A DNA stretch of 64,000 bases, from positions 10,602,001-10,666,000 of the forward strand of contig CAJFCV020000003.1 of NCBI GenBank assembly GCA_904066235.2, read 5' to 3'. Source of the DNA: Bursaphelenchus xylophilus. Lineage: Eukaryota; Nematoda; Chromadorea; Rhabditida; Aphelenchoididae. Position 1 is the stretch's first letter, and each line of letters opens with the position of its first letter. A model generated the notes under the pieces. The model searched no databases. It was not told the origin of the DNA and saw only the letters and a list, made by a program, of their open reading frames with translations. Below are positions 11,894-22,160 of the stretch, piece by piece. The position numbers and the translations under genes were made by a program.

Positions 11894-12219
11894 AGGACCG
11901 TGATATGGTTTTGATGAACAAGATCAAACTCTAACAAACCAAAAAAATTATTTTGTCTTTTTATACGTTTTATACCTTTATAAAATTTTTGAAACAATAA
12001 CGAATTGGAGTACAGACCGTTTCCAAAAGATAGAAATAACCTTTTCTATCACCAAATGAGTATAACTTCGATGCTCCATCGCTTTGAAGGTTCGGAAGCA
12101 CCCAAAAAAATCATTTTTTACGATTATTGTTTATGGTATGATGCCCCAGTAAAACGAAAAAATGGCAAAATAATTTTTTTGGGTTGTTAGACTTTGATCT
12201 TGCTCATCAAAGCCATATC

Positions 12220-12453
12220 ACACGTCAGAACAATTCTTTCAGAAAATTGAAAAAACAAGGAACCTCGGATCATTGATTTTTTTGCGAAGTGCCACGGAAT
12301 TATCGAGCTTGAAAAATTATTTTCCTCTTCGAAAAAACATTTTTCTCGAAGTTCTCTGGGAAAGTTTTCTTTTGTGACTCAATAATTCAGCGACATTTCG
12401 TCAAAAATCAATGATCCGAGGTTCCTTGTTTTTTCATTTTTTCTTTGACGTGT
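12220..12453. mobile_element. nested hairpin element inside FB1
   Basis: Ends ACACGTCAGA and TTTGACGTGT are inverted repeats. Inside them GAAAAAACAAGGAACCTCGG pairs with its reverse complement near 12410-12437. The host sequence resumes exactly across it, with ATC repeated on both sides (12217-12219 and 12454-12456), so the insertion point is unambiguous by comparison with the left arm. Confidence 0.8.
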
Positions 12454-12463
12454 ATCACGGTCC

Positions 12464-12538
12464 TTCGAGAGACCCAGGAGTCGAACCAACCCCCAAAAGA
12501 ATATCGAGCGGATGCTTTATCCACTCGGCTAACCGAAC
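12464..12538 (-). other. tRNA-like module, FB1 right arm
   Basis: Reverse complement of the left-arm module. It reads TAGCCGAGTGG and GGTTCGACTCC on the minus strand, with the B-box matching the consensus. One base differs in the B-box between the two arms; both variants fit GGTTCGANTCC. Confidence 0.65.
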
Positions 12539-12732
12539 CACTGGAGACCGCTCTTCTTTTCCGAGAGAGGAGAAAGAGGAAATTTTTGTGGAACTTTCGG
12601 TCGATTTTTCTCGTCGGCTGGGCTTATTTCGCAGCTGGAAAATAGCTCTTTTTACTAAAGTTGACCTGCCCTATCCGCCTGTACTAGTCATTTTCCAAAA
12701 CGCTGGGGGAAGTTCAGACCATTCCCTTGTAA

Positions 12733-14390
12733 GATTTTCAGGATTTAATTTCCGCCATAGGCAGATGATACATGCTAACTTTGAGGCCCCGCCTCTAGTT
12801 ATTGACTTTTATAACACAAAATTTTTCAAACACACGTGCAATGCATAAACCAAAGAATTTTAAGGCCATTCAACGCGATTTTTATATGTTACACATCGTT
12901 GTGCAGCATAAAAATAATAAAATCTAACCTATGGGGCGGCAAAAAATCTTCTTTGATGCAGTATGGTCAGCTTTCGCTTATCAAGATAAACTTTCTTAAG
13001 CAAATAGCCTAACATCCTCGTTGCGAACTGCACGTGCCAAAATGATTAGGCTGCGTTGGAGTTTCAATTAATTTACAGACCGCCATGTCATCCTCTCCCA
13101 CAGTTTGCAATCATTTATTGTTGTCATTTTACTTCCTTTTCGAAACATTTCGCGGTTTATAGCCCAAGGGCGTTAGATTAATTCTAAAAAAATTTATCCG
13201 TTTCAGCTCCCATTGTGGTCCATGTCCTCTCGCTTATCGGCTGTTGTGATCTCAGCACGGACGTTCTATCATCTTAAAAAAGGGGTCCTTTTCTAATTGG
13301 ATTTGAGGGGATTTTATTTCCAAAAAATTTCTATGGTTATGAGGGGTTTTTATAGCCATGGGGTAAATTTGAAAACGGAAAGAATTTAGGAAAGGAGAAA
13401 ATGGAACGTCTTAATATTTCCGAAACGCAATGGGACGAGGAGGAACGGCGGATTTGTGGACAAATTTAGCTGCCTGAGGGCATGTTTCACTGGAGAGGAA
13501 CGGCTGACAAAGCGAATAGGGGGTGCCGCGAAGAGAGTGGATAAAATATTGCGAGTTGCAGGCGAGCTGAGGGCTTTTCTTTCCGATACAGTCAAACCTT
13601 TGTGCAGCGAATCGCGAGGGGCCAAGAGATTTGCTTGACTAGAGAAAGATTTTGTTGGAGGTTCAGCCTGGCCTAAAATCGACTCTCGGGACCGCTGCAA
13701 CGATTCGTTATAGACAGACTCCAGTGATGAAAGTACGTTGTACAGAGGTTCCACTGTGCTTTCATGAAACACGCCGTTTTGAAAGGAGTATATTTTGCAT
13801 ATTTGGGATGGTGGAATCTCCCCACAGCTTTCATACAACAAATCCTGTCGTCAATTACAGAGGCTCTAAAAGTCCATTTTATGCGAAAATGAGCCTACAT
13901 ACAGCTAAACCCTTTTATCAGACAGGTAGCGAGCGACCGTAGTTCAGGATTTTATACAAACCACTAGTCACCATTGCCCTATCTATAGCTGTAGGCAGAT
14001 GACGATACTGAGGGTAGAGTAGTCTGCTAGGACAGTTTCTTGATTGACAACCTTCCAATGACAGTTAAAGTTCATTAAGTTAAATAACTAACGTTACTCT
14101 TGTAAAGTCGCCGAGTTTCTTTTTTCTCGTATTTTGCATTATTATTTGACAAATCGCGGATCTATCTGTGATGATGTTTTCGTGTTTTGAACAGCTGAGT
14201 AAATTACAGGTTACCTACTTTTCTTCAGACAGGAAGTGAAAATCGTAAATTAGGTTGGTTTCGTGCCAGTGGGTTAATATAATATTTTCCTCGTTACGAC
14301 TTCCTTCCTTAGAATTTTTTGTCCTTCTAAAATTTGCCGGCTTATTTTTGACAGCGTTTCGTTTATCATCATATTGTGATACCGCTGTAC
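12733..14390. other. gene-free stretch
   Basis: No convincing gene. The longest open frame (13386-13841, minus) overlaps a family D repeat and shows no domain. A TTTCAG-like acceptor at about 13206 precedes a short frame (MSSRLSAVVISARTF) that ends within 90 bp; I do not call it an exon. Confidence 0.4.
13588..13757. repeat. family D element
   Basis: Left end ACAGTCAAACCTTTGTGCAG and right end GTACAGAGGTTCCACTGT form the family D inverted termini. Confidence 0.6.
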
Positions 14391-14391
14391 T

Positions 14392-14513
14392 ACTCACGCC
14401 ATAAGTCCGTTTTCACAATGCGTTTTTCGTTTTTGCACGAGCGACTTGCATTTCTTTGAAAGCGGATCTCGCGACGTCGGAGAAAAAAACACATGGACTT
14501 TATGGCGCGAGTA
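14392..14513. repeat. family E hairpin, copy 1
   Basis: ACTCACGCCATAAGTCCGTT at the left faces GGACTTTATGGCGCGAGT at the right. The centre contains a GAGCGACTTGCATTT block shared with the copy at 53219. Confidence 0.7.
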
Positions 14514-14530
14514 ATAAAATGACATTTTAT

Positions 14531-14672
14531 GCGGCAAAACCTCCTTATAACGGATAATTGCAGAGGCCCCAAGAGCCAGTTTTAGGCCAAGTTAATCTAA
14601 CAAGTACAACAACTATTTTTTGGTCCTAGGCGGTTAGGATACGATGTCTTTCGTACAGAGGTCGTATTGCAT
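14531..14672. repeat. family D element
   Basis: GCAAAACCTCCTTATAACGG at the left and GTACAGAGGTCGTATTGC at the right. Confidence 0.55.
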
Positions 14673-15524
14673 AGTAATCAACAAACATATTTTAGGATAA
14701 GTACAATTTTAGCTATCATTTAAAATAGCGTTTTATAAAAATTTAACGCATTGATCTTTGCGTCTTATCCCGCAAATTGCCTATTTTTCCCTTTCGTTTT
14801 CACTTTTCCCAAAATCTATTATAATCAGTAATTCTGCAAAAAAAAAACGGATCGCTAAATACCCCCACTCCGCAGCGCAGACATATCCTCCTTTCCTAAG
14901 CATTTTTCGAAGTTTTCTCATGTAACATTGTGTGTTTGCCCGTCTATATCGGGGGGATTTGCCGTGAGAACGGTCCGCCGAATCGAGAGCTCCTTATCGG
15001 GAACGTTTCCGAGGAAATTTGTGGGAAAACGTTCAATGTTTGAGTGCGTGGTGAAGAGTTCGAAGGCGAGTTGTTAGGCGTTATTAGAAAGTCTCATAAC
15101 AATCACAAAAATAGTGGGTTACAGTGTTTGTGCCAGGCCACAAGCTATATCACAATTTTTACATAGTTTCCCGAAGGCTATATTTTATATTTTGATGAGA
15201 AATACCTCTTTCCTGGTGTTGTTTGTCCCATTAAGTTTTATTTTTCCACAACTCCCTCCAAATAACGTGAAAAATCTCATTTTGATCTTGCATTTACTCT
15301 GTGAACGGTATAATTTAGCACTCGGAGTCCATTTTAAACACGTTGCAAACGTTGTTTGTCCTCAAAATCACGTGATGACATTTATAAGTATTTCTAATCT
15401 TTAAAGAACAGGGTAAACAAGGAAGGGAAATTTTCTACGCTTTAGCCATTTTTATCCATTTTGTGGAAATAAAATTTGTTGAGATCGTCAAGTCCTATCC
15501 TTTTGAGGGGATTTGTTTTATTAA
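14673..15524. other. gene-free stretch
   Basis: No gene recognised. 14930-15060 is GC-richer unique sequence with no supportable exon. Confidence 0.4.
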
Positions 15525-15660
15525 GAGGGGAAGTTCGTGAACTTCGACGCCTAACCTTTGATGAAATTTGGCACAAAAAGTTGGATAAATATTTTCCAGA
15601 ATATCTAGATTCCTAGCTCGCGCTACGCTAGAAGTACAAATAACTAAACGGGATTTTTCA
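15525..15660. repeat. family C repeat, terminal fragment
   Basis: GGGGAAGTTCGTGAACTTCG followed by TTGATGAAATTTGGCACAAA and CCTAGCTCGCGCTACGC, matching one end of family C. Confidence 0.6.
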
Positions 15661-15677
15661 TTTTAGGGTTTGCAATA

Positions 15678-15902
15678 CAATGACGGACCTGATCCAGTGG
15701 CAAAAAACGTTTCATTTTGCTTCCGGGAAGTATCAAAAATATAGCAAAATACCTCCCTCTCCACATGAAAAAAACTCCGATTTAAAAATCGCGCCTTCAA
15801 GGCGGAGTTTATTTCGTGGAGAGGGAGGCATTTTGCTACATTTTTTGATACTTCCCGGATGCAAAATGGTACATTTTATCCACTGGATCAGGTCCGTCAC
15901 TG
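15678..15902. mobile_element. family B hairpin element, copy 1
   Basis: CAATGACGGACCTGATCCAG at the left faces CTGGATCAGGTCCGTCACTG at the right, flanked by TA on both sides. The arms continue inward over most of the element (CTTCCGGGAAGTATCAAAAA against its complement). A second short hairpin lies at the centre (CTCCGATTTAAAAATCG region). Confidence 0.85.
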
Positions 15903-15904
15903 TA

Positions 15905-17866
15905 GTTCGATACGTTTTCGTAAGGCTTGCCATCAAGTGCCGATTCTTGACATCTACTGGAGAAGGCAATGTTTCTTCCAAAAGTCACAGCGTTGCGCGC
16001 GAAATCTGGGGAGATACCGCCAAATTTTCAAGCATGATAAGGGAAATTTACAGTAAATCTGAGCGCTGCACTACTAGCTTTTCTTTGTCAGATTTTGCAA
16101 CATCCCTACCACTCAAATTTTGCTTCGCCTTCACTACGAACCTTTAAAGTCCCAATTACTTACTATTTATGAGCATTAGTTTTCGCATGATTTCTCCTAA
16201 ATACCCATTTAAAACATTCGACGAAACGCTTTTATTTTGGGTCATTTATTAGGAAACCTTGTCAATGTCATTATTTTGGTACCAGAATTTGACAGGCCGC
16301 CCTCTTTTTTCGCGCCGTTAATTTGATTACAGTGTGCCAGTTACTCAGCCGAGTATTTTATATGTGACGAGGGGGGCTTTTGACGATTTTTCGCCAGCAT
16401 TTTCTAAATACTTTTGGAGGAATTTCAGGGTGATTTTCAATATTTTTTACCGTCGACAGTAGGGTAAGGTCTCGGACAAAACATTTTGCGTCACAATCTG
16501 CTTAAAAACTCCAAAAATAAATCGATTTAATCTATAATTTTAATTTTTTTCTCTTAAAAGGCCTTCCAACCCCACTCTTTGCATTGTTTTTGCTCTGAAA
16601 ATCCTTGCAAACGCCTGTAATCCACTTAAAAACCTTTCAAAAGTACGTGCCGTATAATTCAATCATTCAAGTGTTTTTCAAAGTTTTCCTTTTCCCTTTA
16701 TGCCGTAGATCTAATAAATGAGATTTCTTAGAAAAAACCAAGGAAAACATGGGTTTTAAAATATGTAAAAATCATCTGTCCACTTGAAACAGAATGCCAA
16801 AAACGGCGGGAAATTTCAAATTTGAATTTTTTGACAGCTTTCTATCAAAAAAGAAAAATTAACCTATATTGCTGACATTTACAGAACTATTACAATTATT
16901 TGGAAACTTGAAACAGAATGCCAAAAAAATGGCGGGAAAACTTAAATTCAAGTTTTTTCTAGATTTTTCGAGATATTTGCTCTCTGTAAACCCCAAAATT
17001 ACTCTCTGCCCTATGACAAATCTCCTCGCATATCTCATTTTCAAATCCGATAATTTGTTAGAAGATGTCCTGAGGACACAAGATGCAATGTTCTTGACAC
17101 ATGGCGCATTCAGGAAGGGGAGGAAAACAAAAAAAAAAACGTTTTGTCCCCGTAAATTACATTTCACACGGAAATGCGGCCCGTTTTAGATACCCTCAAT
17201 GCCTGAGGGCATCGGGTATTTACCATGCGGTGTTTTTTGGACGAATTCACAATTGCGCAATTTTCTTGATTATTTTGCGGGGTTTTGTTAATTTTAGCCT
17301 TCTATTGTTAGCCGATCTCTCTGGAGACCTGCAAGGGGTTAAAGCGGGGAAGGCAGAAGATGCAAAACTTGTTTGAAAACCCTTTAAATCCCGTTTCGCG
17401 GAATACGGAAGCTCCGAGAACGGGGGTTCAAAAGTTTACTGGGAACCCGGCGCGGCGAGAACGGCTGATTTGGCCCGGAAGGAGTAAGTGCAGCTGATTG
17501 AGCTGAGCTGTTGTGTACCTTCTCAGCTTGAGTGGGGTTCAGAAAAAAAGAGGCTTAAAGATTTGGAGAGGGACCAGTTTTTGACTAATAAGGAAATTTC
17601 CTCAAACTGCGATAGACGCATTATCACAGGCTTTACTGCGCCCGCTGTAAGTCATTGGCCTTGTTTTTGCAAGCTTAGCAAAACTGTAACGGTAGATTAG
17701 GGGGATATTGGTCTGTCGTAGACTAGGTGTTTGACCACTCGTTCTAGTAATTTAGAACGAGATTATCGACGGAGTTTCCGTTTTTTGTAAAAAATAATCG
17801 GTTTTTTGTGCAACCATTCGTTTCGGCAGATACCTACCTTTTGAAATGGCTACGGTGACTACTTAT
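15905..17866. other. gene-free stretch
   Basis: No gene supported. A short direct duplication is present: CTTGAAACAGAATGCCAAAA occurs near 16784 and again near 16907, each followed by a GGCGGGAAA block. 17380-17480 is unusually GC-rich unique sequence. Confidence 0.4.
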
Positions 17867-17868
17867 AC

Positions 17869-18049
17869 ACAGTGAAACGCGGGATCTTTAGGTAACAAGC
17901 CCTGCTACAATGAAGCCTCTATATAACGGAAGTTTCAAGAGTTCAACATTGTTAAGTTTAAGCCAAAATAAGCCTCCGTACAAAAAAATCCGCTTGAAAA
18001 GATTAAAGTTCTAGGTCCCTTGCGATTTGATGTACAGACGTTTAACTGT
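17869..18049. repeat. family D element
   Basis: ACAGTGAAACGCGGGATC at the left and GTACAGACGTTTAACTGT at the right, with an internal CCTCTATATAACGGAAGTTT block. Confidence 0.6.
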
Positions 18050-18059
18050 ACTTTTCCCT

Positions 18060-19370
18060 CTTATCTATGCTGACCCCATTTATGCGCCATAACGACTCCT
18101 CTTTTAGAACGCCCTTCCATTTATCTGATCATTGACCGTCATCCTCGTTATAATGAATTTTAAGTTGGTTTGCCCACTTTTGTTGTAAGTAGAAATTTTT
18201 AAGGGCTTTCTTTTGAATGGTGTGGGAGAATAACCGTTTTTGGAGGGTGATGTCACTCACGGCGTTCAAAACCTGGCCTCTTTTGTCAAGGGTTTCGCTG
18301 GAAAGGGATACTTCGAGTTTCTTATTTTGGATTGCTGCCTTTTAAGGCACAAACTATGTAGCGATCTAAGCTTCTTCCCAGACATTTTAGCTGTCGTATT
18401 CTACAACAGTTTCTATTTTAAGCAACAAATTTATTGGTTCAAATCCAGGATGAAGTGCTTTTGAAGCACGCTAATGGGCCAAATTGCTCTGTGTAGGCAA
18501 GAGAAGGGCATGTCAGGACTAAACAGCAAACATGTCTCGCCCTTTGAGCTGTTTTTGTCCAGAAATTGACATCAAAATTTGCCGGCTCTTCATTTTTCGT
18601 TGGTCAAAGGTTTCTGGAACTGGGATTTTTGGACCCTTCCCATTCCAAAAATAGCTAAACTGCTCAGTAACAAATTTGGTATACATAAATCATCGTTTTG
18701 GCCGAAAGCTTTGTTTATAGTAACACTGACAGAGCAAAATATACGTTTCCCATGTAAAATTCGTCTTTTCGCTCTTCCGCATTGACGTATTTAAATTTGA
18801 CGCAGGACCCGAAACTCTTCTCATTCAAAGGCTCTTTTTCCTTCGGGGTCCTCATAAAAGTCTGAAGACGCTCAAACTACAAATTTGTCCTATTTTAATC
18901 CGTCAAAGAGGGCTTTAAAAAAATTCCAGATTTAACTTTTATCTTCTTCGTTACTCTCCAAATCCGAGGTAATAAACAGGCCACGTGTTGAGGCCCACAA
19001 CGTCCCTTGAGGGCTTTTTATTATGATCGTGAGAGTAAAATTGATGTTTCCGTTCGCAGCTTCTGGATTAATTTATAGCCCTCGGGCCGAGTTTTCTAAT
19101 TTACTTTATCGACAGCGCTTTTAACTTGAATCTTTTTCTCGAGCTGAGAAAAAGTCCTTTTTTGCTGGTTTCACTTTTTTAAAGTTTTTTGCTTTTTACA
19201 ACAAGATTATTCTAATATCCTAGACTCTCAAATACCTTGCGACATTTGGTAAATAATTATTTTTGAGGTAATTTCCGGGATTTACTTTTTTCCTTCGAAT
19301 TCTTGTAAAACGAGATTACTCCCTAACAAATCGTTGAGAATTTTTTTTTGATTTTGTCTGCTCAAAGGCC
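18060..19370. other. gene-free stretch
   Basis: No gene or repeat family recognised. Confidence 0.4.
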
Positions 19371-19375
19371 ATTTT

Positions 19376-19645
19376 ATCTGCTAAATCCATTTTATGTCAT
19401 AATCATTTGCAAAAAACTAAAGATCCCTTTCGTTGGCCGTGAAAGTCGTGCAGCCAGAATATTCAACGACTGAAGCTGACAGAACCATCAGTCCGTCGGG
19501 AAAATAATGAGCACAATTTTCCCGACAGACTGGTAGTTCTGTCAGCTTCAATCGTTGTTGAATATCCTGGTGCACGATTTTCACCGCCAACAAAACAGAT
19601 TTTTAGTTTTTTGCAAATTATTATGACACCAAATGGATTTAGTTC
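19376..19645. repeat. 270 bp palindrome with a family A core
   Basis: GTCATAATCATTTGCAAAAA on the left pairs with TTTTTTGCAAATTATTATGAC on the right. Pairing runs inward through GAAGCTGACAGAACCATCAG to a stripped-down family A element (19487-19533) that consists of little more than its two ends, GTCCGTCGGGAAAATAATGA and TTTTCCCGACAGACTGG. Confidence 0.75.
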
Positions 19646-19649
19646 TGGG

Positions 19650-22160
19650 CTTGCCCAAAAAGGTGAACCTTTTCGAGGTCAGAGAAAAACTTCCTTGTCC
19701 ACACCCTCACAAATTTCGCTTCGAAAATGCTTTGCAGAAATGCCGTTCACCTCATTTTCCTATTTTTTATGCGCAATAGTATGCCGGGGAGTGCTTTCGG
19801 CCTAAAAATGCCGGCAACTTCTGCAAAGTTCATGCTAAGAGTCTTGCATATAAATTTTAAGATTAGTCTAAATTTACATCAAATTTCAAACATGCTGCCA
19901 TTTTTAGCAGTGTTCTAAAAGATCTTACGGCTTTACTTGAAACTCTTTTTCCCTTGAAAAATCTTCTCTTTGTTAAAATCCCACTCGGTGTTTACCACCA
20001 GAAGTTATATTCAATAGCCCTCAAAGCTCTCTGTTAATCTCCTCGTGAGAATCCGCTTATGAACTTTTATATATAATTTAGACGTATTTAACTAAAGAGG
20101 TCATTCCGGGTCCCGCATTTTGAGGCCCATTCAATCTCTATTAGAAGAACCTGTCAAAAGTAATGTTCTTTGAAGTCGTCTACGAAAGACTACATATTGG
20201 GCAAGGCATAAGCCTATCACGCTGGACTCTTTGTCCACACGGACAACGGGCGAAGCGTTGTTTTCGCGGAAAGCCTGATTTTTGAAACTTCTTTCATTAT
20301 TTTTGGTTGTTTTGTCGGCTTACAGTAAAAAATATATAGATCACCGTCAAAAAGCAACCTTCACTGGAAAAAATGAACTTTCCGATGTTAGGAAGCCTTG
20401 ATTTTTTCCAATTTATTTCTCTTCAGTTTCAAAGCAGCCCCCATGATATCTAAACATTCCAAACGCTTACTATGCTAGTCCTTATTTTTGATTCGTCTCA
20501 AAGTTCGTGCTTTTTGTCTAGCGTGCCATGGCGCAATTTATTTCCGGCATTAGATATAAGTCCAGTCTGTTCATTGTATCCCTTCGCAAAAAAAGTTATT
20601 CGATACTTCATTTTTGAGATAAAGATTATATTATAAATGAGATTTTACGGTGTTTTTCCCAGACTAACAAGGAAATGCTTTTGCAAAAAAGTGTCCTATT
20701 TTTAAGATTTTCGATCTTAAAATTTCGGTAGGTCATGCAAAACGCGAGCTCGGAATCCTGCGTATTTTTTTTATTTCTTAAAAATTTTATTTAAATTTGT
20801 GCCGAGTTTCATCAAAATCTGCTATGTATTAGCCAGCAATAAAAGCCAAAAAACAGAAAATGATCTAGGATTGCGTCATTGACTGTTAGATTATGTCTAG
20901 GGCAATGGCGAAAGGTACTAAAGGTCTTCTTCTACAACTTAGAATGGCTTCACAATTTGAAGCTGTCCAGAAATCTTTCTTCATCCTTTCGCATTTTTTT
21001 GAACTTTTGCATTTTTCACAAACATTATACTACATGGAAATCAAAAGTATGTCTTCCGAAATCCTATGAAAAATGCACGACGCGAATTTTACAGAAACAG
21101 ACGTGATTTTGAACCCTAAAATTTAGAGGGGAAAATTTTTTGCATGAATTGGCTTTAGATATTCAAAAAGCGAAGCGTTGCAAGCGTCTACAAAATTTAT
21201 AATACAGCGTAATACTACGTGCCTTGACATCATAATTTTAAATTTTTCCCCATGAATTTTTCATCACCCACTACAATCCCCAACCCCAGAGATCCTCAGA
21301 TTAGAAGCCCTTCTTCTAGAAATACAGTCGCGGTCATTTGCTGTTTAACACACCTATTTGCCCCAAAAACATTAGGGCTTCTATTTATCGGGTTGCACTT
21401 GCGAGGACATCATGGCTGCGTCTTCTATCTTTTCTGGATTGTTTGTCAAGTGCAAGGTGACAAATGTTTTCGATCCGCTAATTCCTTTAGGGACGTCTAT
21501 GGAATCTGCATAAAAATTTTTGAGTACAAGCGCGGACACAGAAGACCAAGTCTGAATTTACAATCGACTCGTTCTTCTTTTATCTCGCTTTCGCTCCGGT
21601 TCTTTGGACACCAAGTTTGGTGTCCAGGTTCCGTATTTTGCATTCTGACCATGTTTGTCTTTTTGGAGGGGAATTTTGCAGGACCTCGGGAATGTGGAAG
21701 ATACACAACACACTTCATTTTCTGACACTTCTTTGTACTCCTGGATTTCCGGGAATTTTTGCATAAAGAACCTCTTAGAAAACAGCCAATATGCGGAGTG
21801 TTATTTTGGTAAAAAATTGCGTCTTAGGACCTTTCATATTGCTCGTTGTAGGCTGACTTCGTTTTACCGATCTTTGTATTTCGTTACCAGTTCTAATCAA
21901 ATTAATTTTGCTGAAGACTCATTGTAATTTACAATACAATCCCCGCTCCTAGACGTTATTTGTTGTATAGCTAATCCCCTTTTTTACTTGATGACTTTCC
22001 GCGTCCACTGTAATTTACAGTTTACCATTGTTAACAAAATCCTATAATTTTATATTTATCACGAAAGTGCTTTCAGATCTCTCCAGATGACTTCATGAAC
22101 CCCTCTAAAAACCATGCCAAACTCCTGAAAACCCCGTTATAAGCGAATGTTTTGACTGCG
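19650..22160. other. gene-free stretch upstream of dop-1
   Basis: A family C fragment lies at about 20720-20825 (GCAAAACGCGAGCTCGGAAT and TGCCGAGTTTCATCAAAATC). The remainder presumably includes the dop-1 promoter and perhaps its first exon. A frame beginning at 21252 (MNFSSPTTIPNPRDPQ) has an N-glycosylation sequon but no clear splice donor, so I leave it uncalled. Confidence 0.4.

Larger units (their letters stand above)
11629..12729. mobile_element. foldback element FB1 with tRNA-like module in each arm
   Basis: The ends are CGAGGGAATGGTCTGAACTT and its near-exact reverse complement. The outer arms pair over about 275 bp (left about 11629-11905, right about 12457-12729), and pairing resumes between 11900-11960 and 12157-12219. 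A TAA trinucleotide flanks both ends (11626-11628, 12730-12732), consistent with a 3-bp target duplication of the TNA type known from PIF/Harbinger transposons. Each arm contains a pol III A-box and B-box at tRNA spacing (see the module entries). No transposase is visible, so movement would need a helper. A different hairpin (12220-12453) has inserted into the right arm and splits the pairing. Confidence 0.8.

Noticed and set aside
13386..13841. 151-codon minus-strand open frame
   Set aside because: Overlaps a family D repeat, no splice context, no motif.
16784..16957. Direct repeat as long terminal repeats of a retrotransposon
   Set aside because: Only about 45 bp, 123 bp apart and without any retroelement sequence between; a local duplication is more likely.
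21252..21725. 157-codon frame as first exon of dop-1
   Set aside because: The start (MNFSSPTTIP) would suit an extracellular N-terminus, but there is no usable donor that joins in frame to the TM1 exon, whose upstream frame is closed by a stop at 22140-22142.
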